DNA of 8,396 bases from Pelotomaculum sp. (GTDB lineage: Bacteria; Bacillota; Desulfotomaculia; Desulfotomaculales; Pelotomaculaceae): contig JALHFC010000136.1 of the NCBI GenBank assembly GCA_022839445.1, forward strand, positions 1 to 8,396, read 5' to 3'. Positions 5,952 to 8,396 of the stretch are shown here, piece by piece. The translations under genes were made by a program, and so were the position numbers. The notes under the pieces were generated by a model, which saw nothing but the letters and a program-made list of their open reading frames with translations, had not been told where the DNA came from and made no database searches. Every line of letters starts with the position of its first letter. Positions within the stretch are counted from its first letter, which is position 1.

Positions 5952-6092
5952 ATGAAAGAAATTGGCGTATCGCAATTGATCGAAAATGCTGTGGAGCAAT
6001 TGCGCTCTTTTAATCTCAAACCAAGTATCCCCAAAAGGGGACGTCCCTCATTATGTATTACAAGGTTTCTCAGCTTCGGGACATGCTGCTGA
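5952..6092 (+). pseudogene. N-terminal remnant, probably of a tyrosine recombinase
   Basis: An ATG at 5952 has GGGGGG 7 nt upstream and opens MKEIGVSQLIENAVEQLRSF followed by NLKPS. That is the style of the core-binding N-terminus of tyrosine recombinases, where a helix is followed by a short turn and then usually a T-x-x-x-Y segment. After 25 codons the expected sequence stops and the frame runs through palindromic GC-rich repeat sequence (IPKRGRPS...) to a TGA at 6090-6092. The catalytic domain is entirely missing. The family call rests on a short stretch and is tentative, but a good ribosome binding site plus an abrupt loss of coding character make a truncated gene likely. Confidence 0.45.
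6028..6047. repeat. GC-rich palindrome at the recombinase break point
   Basis: TCCCC-AAAA-GGGGA (6028-6041) forms a hairpin, and GGGACGTCCC (6038-6047) is itself a perfect palindrome. It begins right after the last recombinase-like codon (6026). Confidence 0.5.
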
Positions 6093-6126
6093 TTTTCGGG
6101 GATTTATTGGAGGGAATTCCCCCGAG
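6092..6126. repeat. 35-bp repeat, copy 1, upstream of the Rpn gene
   Basis: Identical over 35 bp to 7275-7309, in the same orientation. TCGGGG near its start pairs with CCCCGA near its end, and GGGAATTCCC lies inside, so it folds as a hairpin with a bulge. Confidence 0.85.
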
Positions 6127-6160
6127 TCACACAATCCCCTACCACCCCCGGTAGCGCCCA

Positions 6161-6169
6161 TGATATAAT
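6161..6169 (+). promoter_or_regulatory. Extended -10 promoter for the Rpn gene
   Basis: TGATATAAT (6161-6169) is a perfect extended -10 element (TGnTATAAT). No TTGACA-like -35 is present 17 bp upstream, which extended -10 promoters can do without. RNA would begin near 6176, leaving room for a ribosome binding site only for the TTG start at 6191. Confidence 0.5.
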
Positions 6170-6190
6170 ACGGGTAGGGAAGTGAATACA

Positions 6191-7216
6191 TTGCCGGAAC
6201 AAAAAAAGACAGGCGCCAAACCGCCCCACCACCCCCACGACAAAGGCTACAAGCAACTGCTAACCAACAAAAAAACCTTTCTCGAACTTTTACATACCTT
6301 TGTCCAAGAAGGCTGGGTACAAGAAATAGCGGAAGACGACCTGATCTTGGTCAACAAGTCATACATATTACAGGACTTCAGCGAGAAAGAAGCCGACATA
6401 GTGTACCGGCTGCGGTTTCGCAGTACCGAAATAATATTCTACGTGCTGCTGGAACTGCAGTCCACCGTGGACCGCACCATGCCCTTTCGCCTATTGCAAT
6501 ACATGGTGGAAATCTGGCGGGACATCTACAATAACACCCCCGAAAAAGATAGGGACCAAAAAGACTACCGTCTACCAGCCATTATTCCCGCCGTGCTTTA
6601 TAACGGCGAGGGCAGTTGGACAGCCAGCCCAAGCTTTAGAGAATACCAGTCGGGGCAAGAGCGGTTTCCTAGGTATTTACTGGATTTTTCATATATCCTT
6701 TTCGATGTCATCCGTTACGATGAAGAAGACCTGTACCGGGCAGCCAACGTGATCGCCAGCGTATTTTACCTAGATAGGGTCATAGACCCCCGGGAGTTGG
6801 TAAAACGGATCAAAGTCCTCGCCGATATGTTGAAGGAAATGGCGCCGGAGCAGTTTCGGCAAGTGGTGGTATGGCTAAAAAACCTAATTAAACGTAAATT
6901 ACCGAAACCGCTGCGGGAAGAAATAGACCGCGTCTTAGAACAGACCGGGCCACAGGAGGTGGAGAAAGTGATCACCAACATCGAGCGAGCCCTTGACCAA
7001 ATGCAGGAGCAGGCATTGCTGGAAGGTGAAAAAAGGGGCAAAACAGAAGGCAAAATCGAGGGTAAGATTGAAGGTAAGATCGAAGGTAAGATCGAAGGTA
7101 AGATCGAAGTTGCAAGGACGGCATTGTGGGAAGGATTGGATATTGATGTGGTTTGCAAAATAACCGGGTTATCCAAGGAAACCGTTACGAAGTTGAAGAA
7201 TACGCTGGAGAACTAA
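6191..7216 (+). CDS. Rpn-family PD-(D/E)XK nuclease (recombination-promoting nuclease / Transposase_31-like)
   Basis: Rpn proteins are DNA endonucleases of the PD-(D/E)XK fold, once called transposases and now linked to recombination and phage defence. The 341-aa product has the family opening HDKGYKQLLTNKKTF (about 16-30), then the active site: D69 in EADIVYRL and the E88-x-Q90 of LLELQS. A predicted helical region follows, then a lysine/glutamate repeat tail (five GKIE units) and a C-terminal GLDIDVVCKITGLSKETVTK helix-turn-helix-like segment seen in many relatives. The TTG at 6191 is preferred: AGGGAAGTG lies 6 nt upstream and the promoter position fits; a GTG at 6182 (344 aa) is in frame but abuts the SD. 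The gene is followed 158 bp later by an Mrr-type nuclease gene. No inactivating change is visible. Confidence 0.88.
   Translation: MPEQKKTGAKPPHHPHDKGYKQLLTNKKTFLELLHTFVQEGWVQEIAEDDLILVNKSYILQDFSEKEADIVYRLRFRSTEIIFYVLLELQSTVDRTMPFRLLQYMVEIWRDIYNNTPEKDRDQKDYRLPAIIPAVLYNGEGSWTASPSFREYQSGQERFPRYLLDFSYILFDVIRYDEEDLYRAANVIASVFYLDRVIDPRELVKRIKVLADMLKEMAPEQFRQVVVWLKNLIKRKLPKPLREEIDRVLEQTGPQEVEKVITNIERALDQMQEQALLEGEKRGKTEGKIEGKIEGKIEGKIEGKIEVARTALWEGLDIDVVCKITGLSKETVTKLKNTLEN
6968..7216 (+). CDS. Possible internal small Rpn protein (in-frame C-terminal product)
   Basis: Inside the Rpn gene a near-perfect Shine-Dalgarno, AGGAGG (6954-6959), stands 8 nt before an in-frame GTG (6968-6970), stronger than the site for the full-length protein. 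Starting there gives an 82-aa C-terminal protein (VITNIERALDQMQEQALLEG onward) containing the repeat tail and the end domain but none of the nuclease residues. Small in-frame products that inhibit the full-length nuclease are known for some enterobacterial rpn genes. That one is made here is inference, since SD-like stretches also arise by chance in E/V/G-rich coding sequence. Confidence 0.35.
   Translation: MITNIERALDQMQEQALLEGEKRGKTEGKIEGKIEGKIEGKIEGKIEVARTALWEGLDIDVVCKITGLSKETVTKLKNTLEN
7049..7108 (+). repeat. Five 12-bp tandem repeats in the Rpn gene
   Basis: Five units of GGTAAGATCGAA or close variants (7049, 7061, 7073, 7085, 7097). The last three are identical; the first two differ at a few third positions. 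Each unit encodes G-K-I-E, so gain or loss of units keeps the frame. Confidence 0.95.
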
Positions 7217-7274
7217 AGGGGCAATAAGGAATGGGGAAACAAGGAACATAATGGGGGACTATTCCCTTTTGGTA

Positions 7275-7309
7275 ATTTTCGGGGATTTATTGGAGGGAAT
7301 TCCCCCGAG
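7275..7309. repeat. 35-bp repeat, copy 2, upstream of the Mrr gene
   Basis: Exact direct copy of 6092-6126. It ends 65 nt before the Mrr ATG, as copy 1 ends 64 nt before the Rpn TTG. Confidence 0.85.
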
Positions 7310-7374
7310 CACATGCGTGATAGCCCCATAATTTCCTGAATAAATGCGATGAACGGACACGGGGAGTGTGTTAT

Positions 7375-8262
7375 ATGGCACAGGATCAGGTAAGAGTTCC
7401 AACCTTTGATCAACTGATGAATCCTACGATCAGAGCAATGAGAGACTTGGGTGGTTCGGGTTCGATTGAGGAAATATATGAAAAGGTAATTAAAAATTTA
7501 AACTTGCCGGACGAATTGCTGGAAATACCGCACGGAAACAAGCCCGGCGCACAAACAGAAGTTGCTTACAGGTTAGCCTGGACCAGGACCTATCTGAAGA
7601 AATATGGCATATTAGAGAATTCGTCTAGGGGCGTTTGGTCCTTAACCCCGGCAGCAAAAAATATTAATGCTATTGATACGAGCGAGGTTGTTCGAAAAGT
7701 TAGGGAAATGCCTAAAAAGAATAGGAGCGCGGAGGAGGCGTCTGTAGACCGGGAAATTGGAGCTGCGCCTGAAATGGAAGAACCTGATGAGATACAAGAT
7801 TGGAAAGATGAATTACTAAGTGTGCTTATTTCTATGACGCCCGACGCGTTTGAAAGACTTACTCAAAGATTATTAAGGGAATCAGGCTTTGTTCAGGTCG
7901 AAGTAACTGGAAGAAGCGGTGATGGAGGCATCGACGGAAAAGGAATCGTTAAAATCAATGACTTTTTAGGTTTCCATGTTATGTTTCAATGCAAAAAATA
8001 CCAGGGTACAGTAGGACCCGGGCATGTCCGGGATTTTCGCGGCGCTATGCAGGGACGTTCTGATAAAGGGCTGATTATAACAACCGGTACATTCACAAGA
8101 GATGCTATTAGAGAAGCTGCCAGGGACGGCGCCCCACCCATTGATTTAATTGATGGGAATCAACTGGTTGAGAAATTGAAAAAATTATCTTTGGGGGTCA
8201 ATACAAAAATCATACAGGAAGAATCAGTAGGAATAGATAACGAGTGGTTTAAAAGCATTTGA
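7375..8262 (+). CDS. mrr: Mrr-type restriction endonuclease (Mrr_N winged helix plus Mrr_cat)
   Basis: Mrr enzymes are type IV-like restriction nucleases that cut modified or foreign DNA. The 295-aa protein has both usual parts: an N-terminal winged-helix DNA-binding domain (about 7-100: VPTFDQLMNPTIRAM, GSIEEIYEKV, RLAWTRTYLKKYGILENSSR, GVWSLT), a charged linker (about 110-145), and the catalytic domain from about 150. The PD-(D/E)XK site is visible: E160 in AFERLTQRLL, D187 in GDGGIDG, and Q205-x-K207 in MFQCKKYQG, followed by VRDFRGAM and GLIITTGTFTRDA. The ATG at 7375 is chosen over an in-frame GTG at 7366 because GGGGAG (7361-7366) lies 8 nt upstream of the ATG. It reads in the same direction as the Rpn gene but appears to have its own leader. 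It looks intact. Confidence 0.92.
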   Translation: MAQDQVRVPTFDQLMNPTIRAMRDLGGSGSIEEIYEKVIKNLNLPDELLEIPHGNKPGAQTEVAYRLAWTRTYLKKYGILENSSRGVWSLTPAAKNINAIDTSEVVRKVREMPKKNRSAEEASVDREIGAAPEMEEPDEIQDWKDELLSVLISMTPDAFERLTQRLLRESGFVQVEVTGRSGDGGIDGKGIVKINDFLGFHVMFQCKKYQGTVGPGHVRDFRGAMQGRSDKGLIITTGTFTRDAIREAARDGAPPIDLIDGNQLVEKLKKLSLGVNTKIIQEESVGIDNEWFKSI

Positions 8263-8361
8263 TCAGGGGGACAAGGGACCTGTCCCCCTGTCCCTCCGAG
8301 CCCAGTCTTTAGGCAAATCGGCGACAAACGTCTGAATGGCCGGTTTGGTTTTTATGCTCAT
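8263..8361 (-). CDS. Short minus-strand reading frame, doubtful
   Basis: A 32-codon frame (MSIKTKPAIQTFVADLPKDW then ARRDR) starts at an ATG at 8361 and reads into the REP-like hairpin, ending at a TGA there. The first 25 residues look protein-like, but there is no Shine-Dalgarno and an in-frame TGA stands just upstream. It could be the start of a gene truncated by the repeat, or chance. I do not recognise a family. A second open frame, 8309-8395, overlaps it. Confidence 0.18.
   Translation of the reverse strand: MSIKTKPAIQTFVADLPKDWARRDRGTGPLSP
8264..8290. repeat. CAGGGGGACA hairpin (REP-like) after the Mrr gene
   Basis: CAGGGGGACA (8264-8273) and TGTCCCCCTG (8281-8290) pair perfectly over 10 bp with a 7-nt loop, 2 bp after the Mrr stop. 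There is no T-run, so it is not a textbook terminator, though it could slow RNA polymerase or protect the 3' end. Confidence 0.75.
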
Positions 8362-8396
8362 TAATCAGGCCATTTACCAATGTGGCCCTGACTATA

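Noticed and set aside
7049..7108. CRISPR-like array
   Set aside because: Units are 12 bp with no spacers and keep a G-K-I-E reading frame; this is a coding tandem repeat.
6766..7176. Minus-strand open frame with SILPSILPSILPS repeats
   Set aside because: It is the mirror of the Rpn gene; its repeat is only the antisense reading of the 12-bp array.

Overview
The window looks like an accessory, insertion-sequence-rich stretch of a Gram-positive chromosome. The strong AGGAG-type ribosome binding sites, the use of GTG and TTG starts, the perfect TTGACA/TATAAT promoter and the closest-looking protein families suggest an anaerobic Firmicute of the Clostridia, perhaps a Desulfotomaculum/Pelotomaculum-like Peptococcaceae. 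That placement is inference from general familiarity, not from a search. There is no rRNA, tRNA or CRISPR array.

Left part (1-2030): an apparently complete IS256-family element (1-1433) carries an intact 417-aa DDE transposase on the minus strand. It has inserted into the 3' part of hicB, so the hicA-hicB toxin-antitoxin operon (minus strand, promoter near 2000-2029) makes an intact HicA and a HicB cut inside its C-terminal ribbon-helix-helix DNA-binding domain. The left end of the element coincides with base 1, so the missing end of hicB should lie just outside the window.

Middle (2031-5281): an AT-rich non-coding stretch with a strong stem-loop comes first. It is followed by a second insertion sequence of about 1.9 kb (2367-4288), of the ISAs1 type. 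Its transposase gene is a single long reading frame in which a DruA-like (DUF4338) domain precedes the ISAs1 DDE domain. The gene is dead: one in-frame TGA and two small frameshifting deletions. It sits immediately upstream of an AT-rich gene for a zinc-independent medium-chain dehydrogenase/quinone-reductase-like enzyme (4307-5281), probably separating it from its original upstream region.

Right part (5282-8396): a long intergenic region is packed with small palindromic repeats, an 85-bp imperfect palindrome built on the unit TTATCCCGACT, and a 25-codon remnant resembling the N-terminus of a tyrosine recombinase. Two nuclease genes follow in the same direction. One is an Rpn-family PD-(D/E)XK nuclease with a tandem-repeat tail and a strong internal ribosome binding site that could produce a small C-terminal protein. 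The other is an Mrr-type restriction endonuclease. Each is preceded, at almost the same distance from its start codon, by an identical 35-bp hairpin-forming repeat. Together they look like a small defence-type cluster in a region shaped by repeated insertion and decay.
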